Notes: a model not told the origin generated them from the letters alone. Counted from the first letter of the stretch, positions 7,986-19,230 are shown. The stretch is DNA of 64,000 nucleotides from Frankiales bacterium (GCA_016125335.1 WGLY01000001.1:120494-184493); one strand, 5' to 3'. A program made the numbers and translations.

Positions 7986-8726
7986 GTGCGTGAGATCGGC
8001 TGGAGCCACTGGCCGGTGCTCGACGCCGACCAGATGCGTGAGGTGGATCGCGTGATGATCGAGGAGCTGCACGTCAGTCTGCTCCAGATGATGGAGAACG
8101 CCGGTCGTAACCTTGCGTGGTTGGCGATCGAGCGATTCGCACCGAGCAGGGTCGTGGTCCTCGCCGGTGGCGGCGGCAATGGTGGGGGCGGTCTCGCCGC
8201 CGCACGTCACCTGGTCAACCATGGGGTCGACGTCGAGGTGCGCGGCCTGGCGGCTGAGCTGGTCGACGCGACCCGACGCCAACGCGACATCCTCCGTGCG
8301 ATGGGAGTCGACGCCACCAGCCCGGACGTTCCCACGAGAGGTGCTGATCTGGTGATCGACGCGATGGTCGGCTACAGCCTTCGAGGGGATCCCCGAGGGG
8401 TCGTCGCGGACCAGATCGCCTGGACCACGACGCAGCCGGCCCCGGTGCTGGCCCTCGATGTCCCCAGCGGGTTCGATGCCACGAGCGGCCAGCTTCGGAC
8501 CGCGCACGTCACGGCCACTGCGACGCTCACCCTCGCGGCACCCAAGCGTGGTCTTGATGTCTGCGGCGCTGCCGGCGAGATCTACGTCGGTGACATCTCG
8601 GTGCCGTCGCATGTCTACGAACGATTCGGGTCGGTCGTGGCACCGAGTTTCGGAGGCGACTGGGTCGTCCGCGTTTTGCCTGCGGCCGATACCGAGCCGC
8701 AGCACGACGGTGTGGAGGTGACATGA
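7986..8726 (+). CDS. YjeF N-terminal domain protein (NAD(P)H-hydrate epimerase-like)
   Basis: A 246-residue protein matching the YjeF_N/NnrE fold: a substrate-side LLQMMENAGRNLAWLA helix, the nucleotide loop VVLAGGGGNGGGGLAAAR, VIDAMVGYSL, and LALDVPSGFDATSG. NnrE epimerises damaged NAD(P)H hydrates. Here the loop normally written GxGNNGGDG reads GGGNGGGG, so one Asn and the Asp are changed and activity is doubtful. The kinase half (NnrD) is not present. Its stop overlaps the start of the next gene (ATGA). It starts at GTG 7986, 33 bases after the oxidoreductase. Confidence 0.75.
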   Translation: MREIGWSHWPVLDADQMREVDRVMIEELHVSLLQMMENAGRNLAWLAIERFAPSRVVVLAGGGGNGGGGLAAARHLVNHGVDVEVRGLAAELVDATRRQRDILRAMGVDATSPDVPTRGADLVIDAMVGYSLRGDPRGVVADQIAWTTTQPAPVLALDVPSGFDATSGQLRTAHVTATATLTLAAPKRGLDVCGAAGEIYVGDISVPSHVYERFGSVVAPSFGGDWVVRVLPAADTEPQHDGVEVT

Positions 8727-9037
8727 GGGTCGAGATCGTGACGATTCCCGACTGTCCCAATCGGGATGTCGCCGATGCCCGCGTGCGGAGGGCGCTGGCC
8801 CTGTCGGCACTGACGGACGTCGAACCGGTTCACCGGGTCATCGGCAGCCACGAGCAGGCCGTCACCGAGGGCTACCAGGGCTCGCCGACGATCCGGTTCG
8901 ACGGCACCGATCCGTTCGCCTCCGTCGGCGCCCCGACTGGGTACTCGTGCCGGATCTACCAGACGGAGCAGGGTCTCGCAGGTGTCCCCACGGTGACCCA
9001 GCTGGTTGGGGCGATTCGCGCCCACCGGACACGGTGA
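8723..9037 (+). CDS. Thioredoxin-fold protein, alkylmercury-lyase-associated type
   Basis: A 104-residue protein, co-translated with the YjeF-like gene. The pattern EIVTIPDCPN (Cys11), then GSPTIRFDGTDPF and GYSCRIY (Cys76) is that of a small thioredoxin-like family often found near merB- or merA-like genes in actinobacteria. Only one Cys of a CxxC is present (CPNR), so it is not an ordinary thioredoxin; the two separate cysteines might bind metal. Function is not established. Its end is 14 bases from the convergent glycosidase gene. Confidence 0.65.
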   Translation: MRVEIVTIPDCPNRDVADARVRRALALSALTDVEPVHRVIGSHEQAVTEGYQGSPTIRFDGTDPFASVGAPTGYSCRIYQTEQGLAGVPTVTQLVGAIRAHRTR

Positions 9038-9051
9038 CCGGTGGGGTGGGC

Positions 9052-11696
<2,645 letters not shown>

Positions 11697-11700
<4 letters not shown>

Positions 11701-12053
11701 GAGGTGAGGCGCTTGAGCACCATGGCGATAGGCGGGTTCGTCAAGGTGGTGCCGTCGGGCAGGAGCACGGTGGGGACGGTGCGGTTGCCCCGGTTCGCTC
11801 GCTCAACGAATCTCGCCGCAGCGGGATCTCTTTCGATGTCGACCTCGACGTAGGTGACGCCGGATCGTGTCAACTGCGCCTTCAGCCGGCTGCAGTAGCC
11901 GCACCAGCTGGTGCTGAACACGGTGATCGTCGGTTCAGGCGCGGCACCTGACACGGTGTCGATGTCGCTGTCGCCGCTGGGTGGAGCGGGGGTGGCCCAG
12001 CCTGCTGGAGCTCCTGCGTCGCGTCGCGCCCGCAGCGGGTTACGCCAGCGCAC
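11697..12053 (-). CDS. Mycoredoxin-like protein (CGYC)
   Basis: A 118-residue protein: a 40-residue Pro/Ala-rich head of low complexity, then TVFSTSWCGYCSRLK (Cys51, Cys54), YVEVDIERDP, and TVPTVLLPDGTTL. CGYC and the overall fold match mycoredoxin-1, the mycothiol-dependent glutaredoxin analogue. The start at GTG 12053 overlaps the end of the upstream oxidoreductase gene by 14 bases; a later start would remove the odd head. The stop overlaps the glycosidase start. It is the second such protein in the window. Confidence 0.85.
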
Positions 12054-13395
12054 GGAGGGCGTCCTCGATGCCGCGGTGGAAAGTGGGGTAGGCGTAGATC
12101 ATCCGCTGGAGGACGTCGGTCATGATCCGCGCGTGCACGGCCAGCGCGAGCAGGCCGAGGACCTCGCCGCCGACTGGTCCGACGCTGGTTGCCCCGACGA
12201 GGACGCCGCGGTCGGCATCCTCGACGACCTGGATGAACCCGTCGTTGCCGACCTTGTGGATCCAGCCGCGCGCGGTGTGGGGGACCTCCGCTCGACCGGT
12301 CCGGACAGTGATCCCTGCGGCGCGTGCCTGCGCCTCGGTGAGGCCCACCGAGGCGACTTCCGGGTCGGTGAACGTGACGCGAGGCAGCGCCGTGTAGTCC
12401 GCATCCGGTCCCGGTTCACCCAGGATCGACCGGATGGCGATGGCTGACTGGTACATCGCGACGTGGGTGAACGCGCCCTTGCCCGTGAGGTCCCCCACCG
12501 CCCACACCCCGTCGGTGACCCGCTGCTGGTCGTCGACTTCCAGCCACCGCGCAGACGGGTCGACCCCGATAGCGTCGAGTCCGAGCGTCGTGAGGTCGGC
12601 GCGCCGACCGGTCGCCACCAAGAGGCGCTGGGCGGTCAGGTCACCCGCTGGCGTCGTGAGGGTGAACTGTGCGCCGTCGTGTCGGACCGCGGTGACGGTG
12701 GCGCCGGTGACCACGGTGATGCCCTCGCGCTCGAACACCTCGGCGAGGAGCTGGCCGGAGCCGGGCTCTTCCAGCGGGAGCAGTGTCGGTGCCCCTTCGA
12801 CGACGGTGACGCGGGAGCCGAACCGGGCGAAGACCTGGGCGAGCTCCACCCCGATCGCTCCGCCGCCGAGGACGAGCAGCGACTCCGGGGGCCCTTCGGT
12901 GGCCACGGCGTCACGATTAGTCCAGTACGGCAGTCCCGCGAGCCCGGGAATGGGGGGGATGGTGGGGGACGTGCCGGTGGCGAGCACGATCGCGCGGCGC
13001 GCCCGGTACAACTCGTCTTCGACGGTGACCTCGCCAGGGCCGGTGATGCGCGCGCGACCTCGGACGAACGTTCCGCCGTGGCCGACGAAGCGGTCGACGG
13101 CGACGGTGTCGTCCCAGGTGTCGGTGGCCTCGTCTCGGATCCGGCGCGCCACCGGTGCCCAGTCGGGGTGCACGTCGGCCGTGCCAGCCATGCCAGGGAT
13201 GCGCCGGGCGTCGGTGACCAGGTTGGCGGCGCGGATCATCATCTTGCTCGGCACGCACCCCCAGTAAGGACACTCGCCACCGACGAGCTCCGCCTCGATC
13301 CCGACGACCTCGAGTCCGGACTGCGCCAGCTTCCCGGCGACGTCCTCCCCGCCAGGTCCCATTCCAATGACGACGACGTCCACGGCATGTGCCAC
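12040..13395 (-). CDS. Pyridine nucleotide-disulfide oxidoreductase
   Basis: A 451-residue flavin disulfide reductase: VVVIGMGPGGEDVAGKLA (FAD), GGECPYWGCVPSK (Cys42, Cys47), VLGGGAIGVELAQVFAR (NAD(P)), WAVGDLTGKGAFTHVA and a dimer domain ending with YAYPTFHRGIEDAL. The usual HxxxxE catalytic pair is not obvious. It is related to MerA and mycothione reductase but lacks a MerA C-terminus. I start at GTG 13395, which has AAGGGA 6 bases upstream; longer versions run into crp. Next gene in the operon is a mycoredoxin, so the pair could form a disulfide-reducing couple. Confidence 0.85.
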   Translation of the reverse strand: MAHAVDVVVIGMGPGGEDVAGKLAQSGLEVVGIEAELVGGECPYWGCVPSKMMIRAANLVTDARRIPGMAGTADVHPDWAPVARRIRDEATDTWDDTVAVDRFVGHGGTFVRGRARITGPGEVTVEDELYRARRAIVLATGTSPTIPPIPGLAGLPYWTNRDAVATEGPPESLLVLGGGAIGVELAQVFARFGSRVTVVEGAPTLLPLEEPGSGQLLAEVFEREGITVVTGATVTAVRHDGAQFTLTTPAGDLTAQRLLVATGRRADLTTLGLDAIGVDPSARWLEVDDQQRVTDGVWAVGDLTGKGAFTHVAMYQSAIAIRSILGEPGPDADYTALPRVTFTDPEVASVGLTEAQARAAGITVRTGRAEVPHTARGWIHKVGNDGFIQVVEDADRGVLVGATSVGPVGGEVLGLLALAVHARIMTDVLQRMIYAYPTFHRGIEDALRALA

Positions 13396-13423
13396 GGGAG
13401 TTCCCTTCTCGTGTTCGACGTGG

Positions 13424-13431
13424 GGGAACCC
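13424..13431 (-). promoter_or_regulatory. GGGTTCCC element before the oxidoreductase operon
   Basis: Reads GCGGGTTCCCCC toward the operon, 28 bases before GTG 13395, in the 92-base gap after crp. This is the closest well-conserved copy to a start codon. One of the recurring elements of the left half. Confidence 0.45.
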
Positions 13432-13487
13432 GCTGGGACGCCCGAAGTGTTCCCGGTTGGTGGTCGCGTCGCTGCGTGCCGGGTCTA

Positions 13488-14249
13488 TCAGCGCGACTGG
13501 TTGTCGTTGCGGGGGATATGCCCGCCGGTGACCGGTGAGAGGGAGGTGTCGTCGCACAGGGCGCCGAGTCGGGTCGCGTCATTCACCCGGATCCGCCCAC
13601 GGCGCATCGAGATGAGGCCCCGGTCGCGTAGGTCACCGAGGACCTTCGTCATGGTCTCCCGCGTGGTGCCGACGAGGTCGGCGAGCTGCGCGTGGGTGAG
13701 GCGGATGTCCGTGTGGTCGGCTCCGCTGAGCGCTGCCAGTGCCGACGCGATGCGAGCGGGGACGCTCTTGAGCACGGTGTCTCCGAGCCGACGTTCGAGG
13801 TCGGCGACCCGCGCACCGAGGCTCTCGGCGATCCGGGCGGCGATGCGAGCGTCAGCGAGCAGGAGGCGGTAGACGTCGTCGCGGCTCATCAGGCAGACGA
13901 CGGAAGGGTCGAGAGCCTCGGCGTAGGTGTCGTCGAGGCGCTGACCGAGCAGGACCATCTCGCCGAAGATCTGTCCGGCCTCGACGATCGCGGTCGTCAG
14001 GGTCCGCCCGTCGAAGGCGAGGCGGTAGAGCCGGACGCGGCCGCGCTTGAGGATGAACAGGATCTCGCCGGGCTGGCCGGGGGAGATGAGCAACGTCCCG
14101 GCCGGCACTTCGCGCATCGGTGCGGACCGGGCGATCCGGTCCATGTCCTCAGGTGCCAGGTCCTGGAAGATGTCGAACTCCGACAGCCTCCAAGTGCGCT
14201 CGGGGTTGGACCAGCCGTCCGCGGACTGGTCACCTCTCGGGTGCGTCAC
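13488..14249 (-). CDS. Crp/Fnr-family transcription regulator
   Basis: A 253-residue regulator with a cyclic-nucleotide-type beta barrel (about 25-140; LLISPGQPGEILFILKRGRV, GQIFGEMVLLGQ) and a C-terminal winged helix (LTHAQLADLVGTTRETMTK) for DNA binding. There is no cluster of cysteines, so it is not an Fe-S sensor like Fnr. It is co-translated with the thioredoxin-like gene upstream (ATGA overlap) and sits in the middle of the redox and sugar genes, which makes it a candidate regulator for them. The ligand is unknown. Confidence 0.88.
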   Translation of the reverse strand: MTHPRGDQSADGWSNPERTWRLSEFDIFQDLAPEDMDRIARSAPMREVPAGTLLISPGQPGEILFILKRGRVRLYRLAFDGRTLTTAIVEAGQIFGEMVLLGQRLDDTYAEALDPSVVCLMSRDDVYRLLLADARIAARIAESLGARVADLERRLGDTVLKSVPARIASALAALSGADHTDIRLTHAQLADLVGTTRETMTKVLGDLRDRGLISMRRGRIRVNDATRLGALCDDTSLSPVTGGHIPRNDNQSR

Positions 14250-14521
14250 GGGCGTGCGCCCTCGAGGATCGTCAGGAGATCCTGCGGAGCCGGGTTCCCC
14301 AGTGAGATCACCCGGTCACCCCACACGTACATCGGAGTGCCGACGAAGGCGATGTCGTCGGGGACACCGTCGACATCGACGTCGATGAGGTCGACGGTCA
14401 TGTCGGGGCGAACGCGACGCACGGCAGCGACGACCTCGACGGCACGGTCGCAGGACGCACAGTCACCCGAGACCAGGACGCGCACCTTTGCCGAGCTGTG
14501 GTTTCGGCCGGCCGACGTCAT
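14246..14521 (-). CDS. Small thioredoxin/glutaredoxin-like protein (CASC)
   Basis: A 91-residue protein with VRVLVSGDCASCDRAVE (Cys21, Cys24), VDLIDVDVDG and FVGTPMYVWGDR, where TP is the cis-proline. This is the minimal thioredoxin fold. ATG 14521 has GGAGG 10 bases before it. The stop overlaps the crp start, so the protein might sense or set the redox input of that regulator. No close family name is evident. The gap 14522-14646 shows no gene. Confidence 0.7.
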   Translation of the reverse strand: MTSAGRNHSSAKVRVLVSGDCASCDRAVEVVAAVRRVRPDMTVDLIDVDVDGVPDDIAFVGTPMYVWGDRVISLGNPAPQDLLTILEGARP

Positions 14522-14646
14522 GGCGTGCGGTCCTCCGCTGCGGTGCAGTCGACGAGCATCGATCCAACCTAGTGAACGGCGGTGCTGACATCTGTGTTCC
14601 CGCCCACGTTCGGCGACGCGGTGACCGGACCGTGGCCGGTGCGGCG

Positions 14647-14931
14647 TCACGACTCGTGGATCCGCACGCCGCGCCAGAACGCGAGGTATCCGCTGATGTC
14701 TGCCGCGGAGGGGAGCGGTTCTGGGTAAGCCCAGGCGACGTCGGCGCCGGCCACCTCGTCGCGTGCGACGGACCAGTAATGGGCTTGGCCCTTCCAGAAG
14801 CAGCGGGTGGTCTTCTCGCTGGGAGTGAGCAGGTCCCAGTGGACCGAGTCCGGCGGGAAGTAGTGGTTTCCTTCCACGACGATGGTGTCCGGGCTCTCCG
14901 CCAGGACCAGGTCGTTCCACATGGCACGCAT
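14647..14931 (-). CDS. DUF427 domain protein
   Basis: A 94-residue protein with the complete DUF427 pattern: WNDLVLAESPDTIVVEGNHY, DLLTPSEKTTRCFWKGQAHY, and WAYPEPLPSAADISGYLAFW. ATG 14931 is preferred because AAGGAG lies 8 bases upstream; longer frames add unrelated sequence. DUF427 proteins are common in actinobacteria and of unknown biochemical role. A GGGTTCCC element lies 52 bases upstream of the start. It diverges from the GH13 gene. Confidence 0.85.
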   Translation of the reverse strand: MRAMWNDLVLAESPDTIVVEGNHYFPPDSVHWDLLTPSEKTTRCFWKGQAHYWSVARDEVAGADVAWAYPEPLPSAADISGYLAFWRGVRIHES

Positions 14932-14983
14932 GGTTTGGGCTCCTTCATCTCCGGTCGCGACAGGGTCGCTGTCGTTGACGGAG

Positions 14984-14991
14984 GGGAACCC
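14984..14991 (-). promoter_or_regulatory. GGGTTCCC element before the DUF427 gene
   Basis: Reads ACCGGGTTCCCCTCC toward DUF427, 52 bases before ATG 14931. It shares the 239-base divergent gap 14932-15170 with another copy facing the GH13 gene. Confidence 0.45.
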
Positions 14992-15128
14992 GGTGGTGAT
15001 GCCGGTGGATTCCCCAGTCGCGGGACGACGCGCGTCGCGGCGGGACCGCCGCGACCCGAGTTCGAGCCCCGTTGCTGACGTCGGCACCTGGTCGATCGGC
15101 GTGAACGGAATGAGTCCGCGCGCTGAGG

Positions 15129-15136
15129 GGGTTCCC
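15129..15136 (+). promoter_or_regulatory. GGGTTCCC element before the GH13 gene
   Basis: Reads GGGGGTTCCCAGCG in the plus direction, 34 bases before ATG 15171. The divergent DUF427 gene has its own copy in the opposite direction 138 bases away, which argues for an orientation-dependent site such as a sigma-factor box. Confidence 0.45.
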
Positions 15137-15170
15137 AGCGCAGCGACGTGACGTACTCGAGGAGGCCGCG

Positions 15171-16700
15171 ATGGACAAGCGTGGATCGGCACCGTCGCCG
15201 ACGTGGTCGCAGCATCCGGCGGTGCATGAGCTGAACACGGCGGTGTGGTTGCACGAAGTGTCGCGTCGAGCCGGACGGTTGGTCATGCTCGGTGACGTGC
15301 CCGACCATGAGTGGGACGCGGTGCTCCCCGCCGGCATCGATGTCGTGTGGCTGATGGGAATCTGGGAGCGCAGTGAGGTGGGTCGTCAGGTAGCCCTGGG
15401 GGAGACCTCTCTGCGAGAGTCGTGGACTGACGCCCTCCGAGACTGGACCGAGGCCGATGTGCTCGGCTCGCCGTACAGCATCCGCGAGTACGTACCGGCC
15501 CAAGCGTTCGGCGGATGGGACGGCGTCGATGCGGCCCGGGCGCAGGTAGGTCGGCGCGGCGCCAATCTCATGGTGGACTGGGTGCCCAATCACACTGGCC
15601 CGGACTCGCCGTGGATCGCGAGCTCACAGGACGCCTTCGTGTCCGGTACAGCCGACGATCTCGCGGCCGATCCGGCCGCGTTCATCCAGCTCGGCGATAC
15701 CGTGCTGGCACGCGGCCGCGATCCCTACTTCGCACCCTGGCCCGACGTCGTCCAGCTCGACCCGTTCTCCGCGACCTGTCGCGGGCTCGCCGTCGAGGAG
15801 CTGCGCCGCATCGCCGAGCACGTCGACGCGGTGCGCTGCGACATGGCCATGCTCATGCTCGATGACATCGCGCTGCGCACCTGGGGCCAGCGCCTCGGTG
15901 CCCCGCCGGAGCGGGGGTACTGGGATGACGTGATCATGGCGGTCCGATCCAGCCACCCAGATTTCCGGTTCGTCGCCGAGACGTACTGGGACCGCGAGCC
16001 CGACCTGCTCGCTGCGGGCTTCGACCACTGCTATGACAAGAGGCTCTACGACCGACTCACGCACGAGGGTCCGGACGCGGTCCGAGACCACCTCCGTGCG
16101 GACCGGGACTACCAGCGCGGCATGGTCCGGTTCCTGGAGAACCACGACGAACCACGCGCCGCCTCGACCTTCGGTCCGCCGGCACGCTACAAGGCCCTGG
16201 CCACCGCGATTGCCACCCTCCCGGGGATGACGCTGTGGCACGACGGTCAAGCCGAGGGACGGACGACGTTCCTCCCGGTCTTCCTTGGCCGACGCCCCGA
16301 CGAGGCCCCCGACGCGGATCTCGCCAGCTTCCACGCCCGGCTCTGGGGCGTTGCCGCCGCCGTGCGCAACGGCGCCTGGTCGCTGTGCGAGGTGACGGGG
16401 TGGCCCGACAACGGCAGTGCCGCGGCGCTGGTCGCCTGGCAGTGGTCCGACAGCGTCGGCCACACCTTGGTTGTCGTCAATCTTCATGGCGAACCGGCCG
16501 ATGGAATGGCCCACCTCGACGTGGCGGCAGGCACTCATGGCCTGCACGTGGACCTGCTCACTGGTGCCAGGTACCCATTCCTCGGCGATGCGGTGGCTGC
16601 CCAGGGGCTCTACATCGGGCTCCCCGGCTGGGGTGCGCAGATCTTGTCAGCACGCCGGGAGCACACCGGCGGGGACGAGGCTGCCAGCTCGTCAACCTGA
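15171..16700 (+). CDS. Alpha-amylase family (GH13) enzyme
   Basis: A 509-residue protein with the four GH13 signature regions: DWVPNH (136-141), RCDMAM with nucleophile Asp224, VAETYW with acid Glu270, and ENHDE (323-327, Asp326). All catalytic residues are present. The C-terminal 100 residues form the usual beta domain. There is no signal peptide, so it acts on an internal glucan or glucoside. GAGGAGG precedes ATG 15171. The exact reaction cannot be told; related proteins are annotated as alpha-amylase or glycosidase. It ends against a bidirectional terminator. Confidence 0.88.
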   Translation: MDKRGSAPSPTWSQHPAVHELNTAVWLHEVSRRAGRLVMLGDVPDHEWDAVLPAGIDVVWLMGIWERSEVGRQVALGETSLRESWTDALRDWTEADVLGSPYSIREYVPAQAFGGWDGVDAARAQVGRRGANLMVDWVPNHTGPDSPWIASSQDAFVSGTADDLAADPAAFIQLGDTVLARGRDPYFAPWPDVVQLDPFSATCRGLAVEELRRIAEHVDAVRCDMAMLMLDDIALRTWGQRLGAPPERGYWDDVIMAVRSSHPDFRFVAETYWDREPDLLAAGFDHCYDKRLYDRLTHEGPDAVRDHLRADRDYQRGMVRFLENHDEPRAASTFGPPARYKALATAIATLPGMTLWHDGQAEGRTTFLPVFLGRRPDEAPDADLASFHARLWGVAAAVRNGAWSLCEVTGWPDNGSAAALVAWQWSDSVGHTLVVVNLHGEPADGMAHLDVAAGTHGLHVDLLTGARYPFLGDAVAAQGLYIGLPGWGAQILSARREHTGGDEAASSST

Positions 16701-16770
16701 CCGCCTGGTGGGCCGAGTCGCATCGTCGATCGGCCCACCAGTGACGGGACTCCGCCGATATCACCACGCA

Positions 16771-16821
16771 TCGGGGCCCTGGTGCGACCGCACGAACGCG
16801 GTAGTCGCACCAGGGCCCCGA
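16771..16821. terminator. Bidirectional terminator between convergent genes
   Basis: A perfect 17-base inverted repeat, TCGGGGCCCTGGTGCGA at 16771-16787 and its complement at 16805-16821, with a 17-base loop. It lies in the 150-base gap between the GH13 gene and the convergent membrane-protein gene, where it can stop transcription from both sides. Confidence 0.75.
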
Positions 16822-16850
16822 CGGTCGGGCCGATCCGGGGTTCCGGTCGT

Positions 16851-17435
16851 TCAGTCGCGGGAGCGGGCGCGGGCGGCGAACAGCAGGCCGAGGCTGAGCC
16901 CGAACAGGACGTGCTCCACGAGGAACGTGCCGTACCCGACCATCTGAGCCATGTTCTTGATCTGGTCGCCGCTGCTGAAGATGCTCGACGCTATGGGCAG
17001 CGCGATCCAGGAGCTGAGCGCGAACACCATCACGCCGTAGACCGCGCCAGCCACGACTACGGTGGCGCCGCGCCAGTGCAGCTTGCCGACGACGAGCCCG
17101 AACATCACCCCGTACATCGCACCGATCATCATGTGGATGGCGGCACCGAGCAGCGCAGGTGCGAGCGAGAAGTAGAACGAGCTTCCGCCCATCGCCTGCT
17201 GCATCGAGGTCTGCAGCGTCTCCGGGGACACGATCAACGAGGCGATGTGATACAGCGGCGTGAAGAACCCGGTGCCCTGGTAGGTGAGGGACGCCATCAT
17301 CGCGTAGGCCGCCATGACCAATGACGCGATGACGCCGAAGCCAGCCCCCAGCAGCGCTGAACGCAGCAGGCTGTCGGTGGGCTCGTCGCGGCCGACGGTG
17401 ATGTTCGCGCGGCCTGCAGACTGTGATGTGGCCAT
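16851..17435 (-). CDS. Multipass membrane protein of unknown function
   Basis: A 194-residue protein with about five hydrophobic segments: LLGAGFGVIASLVMAAYAM, LAPALLGAAIHMMIGAMYGV, VMFGLVVGKLHW, VVVAGAVYGVMVFAL and FLVEHVLFGLSLGLLFA. A His in HMMIGAMYG and another in VEHVLFG lie inside membrane segments. ATG 17435 has GGAG 8 bases upstream. It resembles uncharacterised actinobacterial membrane proteins; no function is known to me. A GGGTTCC element lies about 66 bases upstream. The start region faces zwf across a 320-base gap. Confidence 0.75.
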   Translation of the reverse strand: MATSQSAGRANITVGRDEPTDSLLRSALLGAGFGVIASLVMAAYAMMASLTYQGTGFFTPLYHIASLIVSPETLQTSMQQAMGGSSFYFSLAPALLGAAIHMMIGAMYGVMFGLVVGKLHWRGATVVVAGAVYGVMVFALSSWIALPIASSIFSSGDQIKNMAQMVGYGTFLVEHVLFGLSLGLLFAARARSRD

Positions 17436-17501
17436 CTTGCTCTCCTTCTCGAAGTACCGGACGTCAGGCCGGCGTGTGCGGGTCACGGCTGTGACTGCTC
17501 A

Positions 17502-17509
17502 CGGAACCC
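17502..17509 (-). promoter_or_regulatory. GGGTTCCG element before the membrane-protein gene
   Basis: Reads ACCGGGTTCCGTGAG toward the membrane-protein gene, about 66 bases before ATG 17435. One mismatch to the GGGTTCCC core. Confidence 0.4.
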
Positions 17510-17645
17510 GGTGACTGCGGGAGTTCCATCCCGCCAAGCACGATCAGTTCGTTCCCGTTGAGACGAGCTCGCGCCGTCGGTGGGACGGGTCATCGGCGAC
17601 GGCCTTGGGTCGGACGCCCTCCGGGAATCAACGGGTGGAGTCGGC

Positions 17646-17653
17646 GGGTTCCC
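17646..17653 (+). promoter_or_regulatory. GGGTTCCC element before zwf
   Basis: Reads GGCGGGTTCCCATCG in the plus direction, 102 bases before GTG 17756. The long distance leaves room for a leader that includes the hairpin at 17674-17697. Confidence 0.45.
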
Positions 17654-17673
17654 ATCGCGCGGCGAGCCTCGAC

Positions 17674-17697
17674 GAAGGGCGACTGTTGTCGCCCTTC
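17674..17697 (+). other. Perfect hairpin in the zwf leader
   Basis: GAAGGGCGAC-TGTT-GTCGCCCTTC: a 10-base-pair stem with a 4-base loop, 58 bases before zwf. If transcription starts near the GGGTTCCC element, this lies in the 5' leader and could act on mRNA stability or as an attenuator. No T-run follows. Confidence 0.5.
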
Positions 17698-17755
17698 CCA
17701 GGTAGTCACTGTCTTGGGCGGCGGAGCACCTCATCAACTGGAGGAAGGGAGTGGA

Positions 17756-19162
17756 GTGAACCGATCCGACGCGCTCGTTCTGTTCGGGGCCACCGGTGAC
17801 CTGGCCCGCAAGAAGCTGTTCTCGTCTCTGTACGCGCTGGCCGCCCGCGGACGACTCGACGTCCCCGTCATTGGTGTTGCGCTCTCCGACTGGGACGACG
17901 ACCGGTTCCGCCTGCACATCCGGGAGGCGATCGCGTCGACTGTGACTGATCCCGACGATGGTGTGGTGGATCGCCTGTGCGCCCGGACGACCTTGGTGGG
18001 CGGCGACTATGCGGATCCGACCACCTTCGAGAGGTTGCAGGTGGCCTTGGCCGCGTTGGGCACCTCCCGCGCCACGGTCTATCTGGCCATTCCTCCCGTG
18101 CTGTTCCCGACGGTGACCGTGGGGCTTGCCCGTGTCGGGCTGCACGAGACGTCTCGCATTGTGGTGGAGAAGCCGTTCGGGCGTGACCTCGCGTCGGCGG
18201 TGGAGCTCAACGACGTGCTGCACCGGCACTTCGCGGAGTCGGATATCTACCGGATCGACCATTACCTGGGTAAGGAGTCGGTCGAGGACCTGCTCGTCTT
18301 CCGCTTCGCCAACACCTTCCTCGAGCCGATCTGGAACCGGAACTACGTGTCCAGCGTTCAGGTCACGATGTCCGAGGCGTTCGGGGTTGAGGGACGAGGC
18401 AGCTTCTACGACGGTGTCGGGGCGTTGCGTGACGTCGTGCAGAACCACCTGCTCCAGGTGGTCGCGCTGCTCGCGATGGAGCCCCCGGTGAGTCCGGACG
18501 CCGATGCGCTGCGCGACGAGAAGGTCAAGGTCTTCCGCTCGATGCGTCCGCTCGATGCGTCCGCTGTGGTCCGCGGCCAGTACGACGGGTACCTCAACGA
18601 GCCCGGAGTCGCCGCCAACTCTCTGGTCGAGACGTTCCTGGCATGCCGGCTCGAGATCGACTCGTGGCGGTGGGCGGGAGTCCCGTTCTACGTGCGAGCG
18701 GGCAAGGGTCTTGCTGCCACCGCGCTCGAAGCTGTCGTCGAGCTACGGGAACCGCCGCGCATGCTGTTCGTCGACGCGTCATTGCCGTGCCCGCACCCGA
18801 ACGTGATCCGATTCCGGTTGGGAGCCTCGGACGGGGTGACCATGACGGTCGAGGCCAAACGGCCCGGGCGCGAGTTGGTCACCAACCCGGTCCACCTCAA
18901 CGTCGACTTCGCTGACAGCCTGAGCCCGCGCAGTGAGGCCTATGAGCGGCTGCTCGACGATGCGCTCGAGGGGGATCACCGTCGCTTTGCGCGCGAGGAC
19001 GGGGTCGAGAGCGCGTGGCGGGTCGTCCAGCCCGTGCTCGACGATCCCGGGCCCGTCTACCCGTATGCGCGGGGCGGTTGGGGACCGCCGGAGACCGATC
19101 GGATCCTCGGCGTGCATCACTGGCACGAGCCGCTGGTCCCGGGGTCAGCGCAGAGTCTGTGA
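17756..19162 (+). CDS. zwf: Glucose-6-phosphate dehydrogenase
   Basis: A 468-residue enzyme of the oxidative pentose phosphate pathway; makes NADPH from glucose-6-phosphate. It shows the NADP-binding GATGDLARKK (11-20), EKPFG (138-142) and the active-site RIDHYLGKE (166-174), all intact. Length is normal. GTG 17756 is preferred because AAGGGAG lies just upstream; longer frames give shadow sequence. It is unlikely to be the only zwf of the cell, since housekeeping copies usually sit with tal and opcA; here it stands alone among redox genes, where it could feed NADPH to the disulfide reductases and MerA. Confidence 0.92.
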   Translation: MNRSDALVLFGATGDLARKKLFSSLYALAARGRLDVPVIGVALSDWDDDRFRLHIREAIASTVTDPDDGVVDRLCARTTLVGGDYADPTTFERLQVALAALGTSRATVYLAIPPVLFPTVTVGLARVGLHETSRIVVEKPFGRDLASAVELNDVLHRHFAESDIYRIDHYLGKESVEDLLVFRFANTFLEPIWNRNYVSSVQVTMSEAFGVEGRGSFYDGVGALRDVVQNHLLQVVALLAMEPPVSPDADALRDEKVKVFRSMRPLDASAVVRGQYDGYLNEPGVAANSLVETFLACRLEIDSWRWAGVPFYVRAGKGLAATALEAVVELREPPRMLFVDASLPCPHPNVIRFRLGASDGVTMTVEAKRPGRELVTNPVHLNVDFADSLSPRSEAYERLLDDALEGDHRRFAREDGVESAWRVVQPVLDDPGPVYPYARGGWGPPETDRILGVHHWHEPLVPGSAQSL

Positions 19163-19230
19163 TGCTGCCTCGACGAGGCCACACGCAGCCCAGTGCGGAC
19201 CGCGGGACGGCCAAAGCGCGATCCGTCGGC

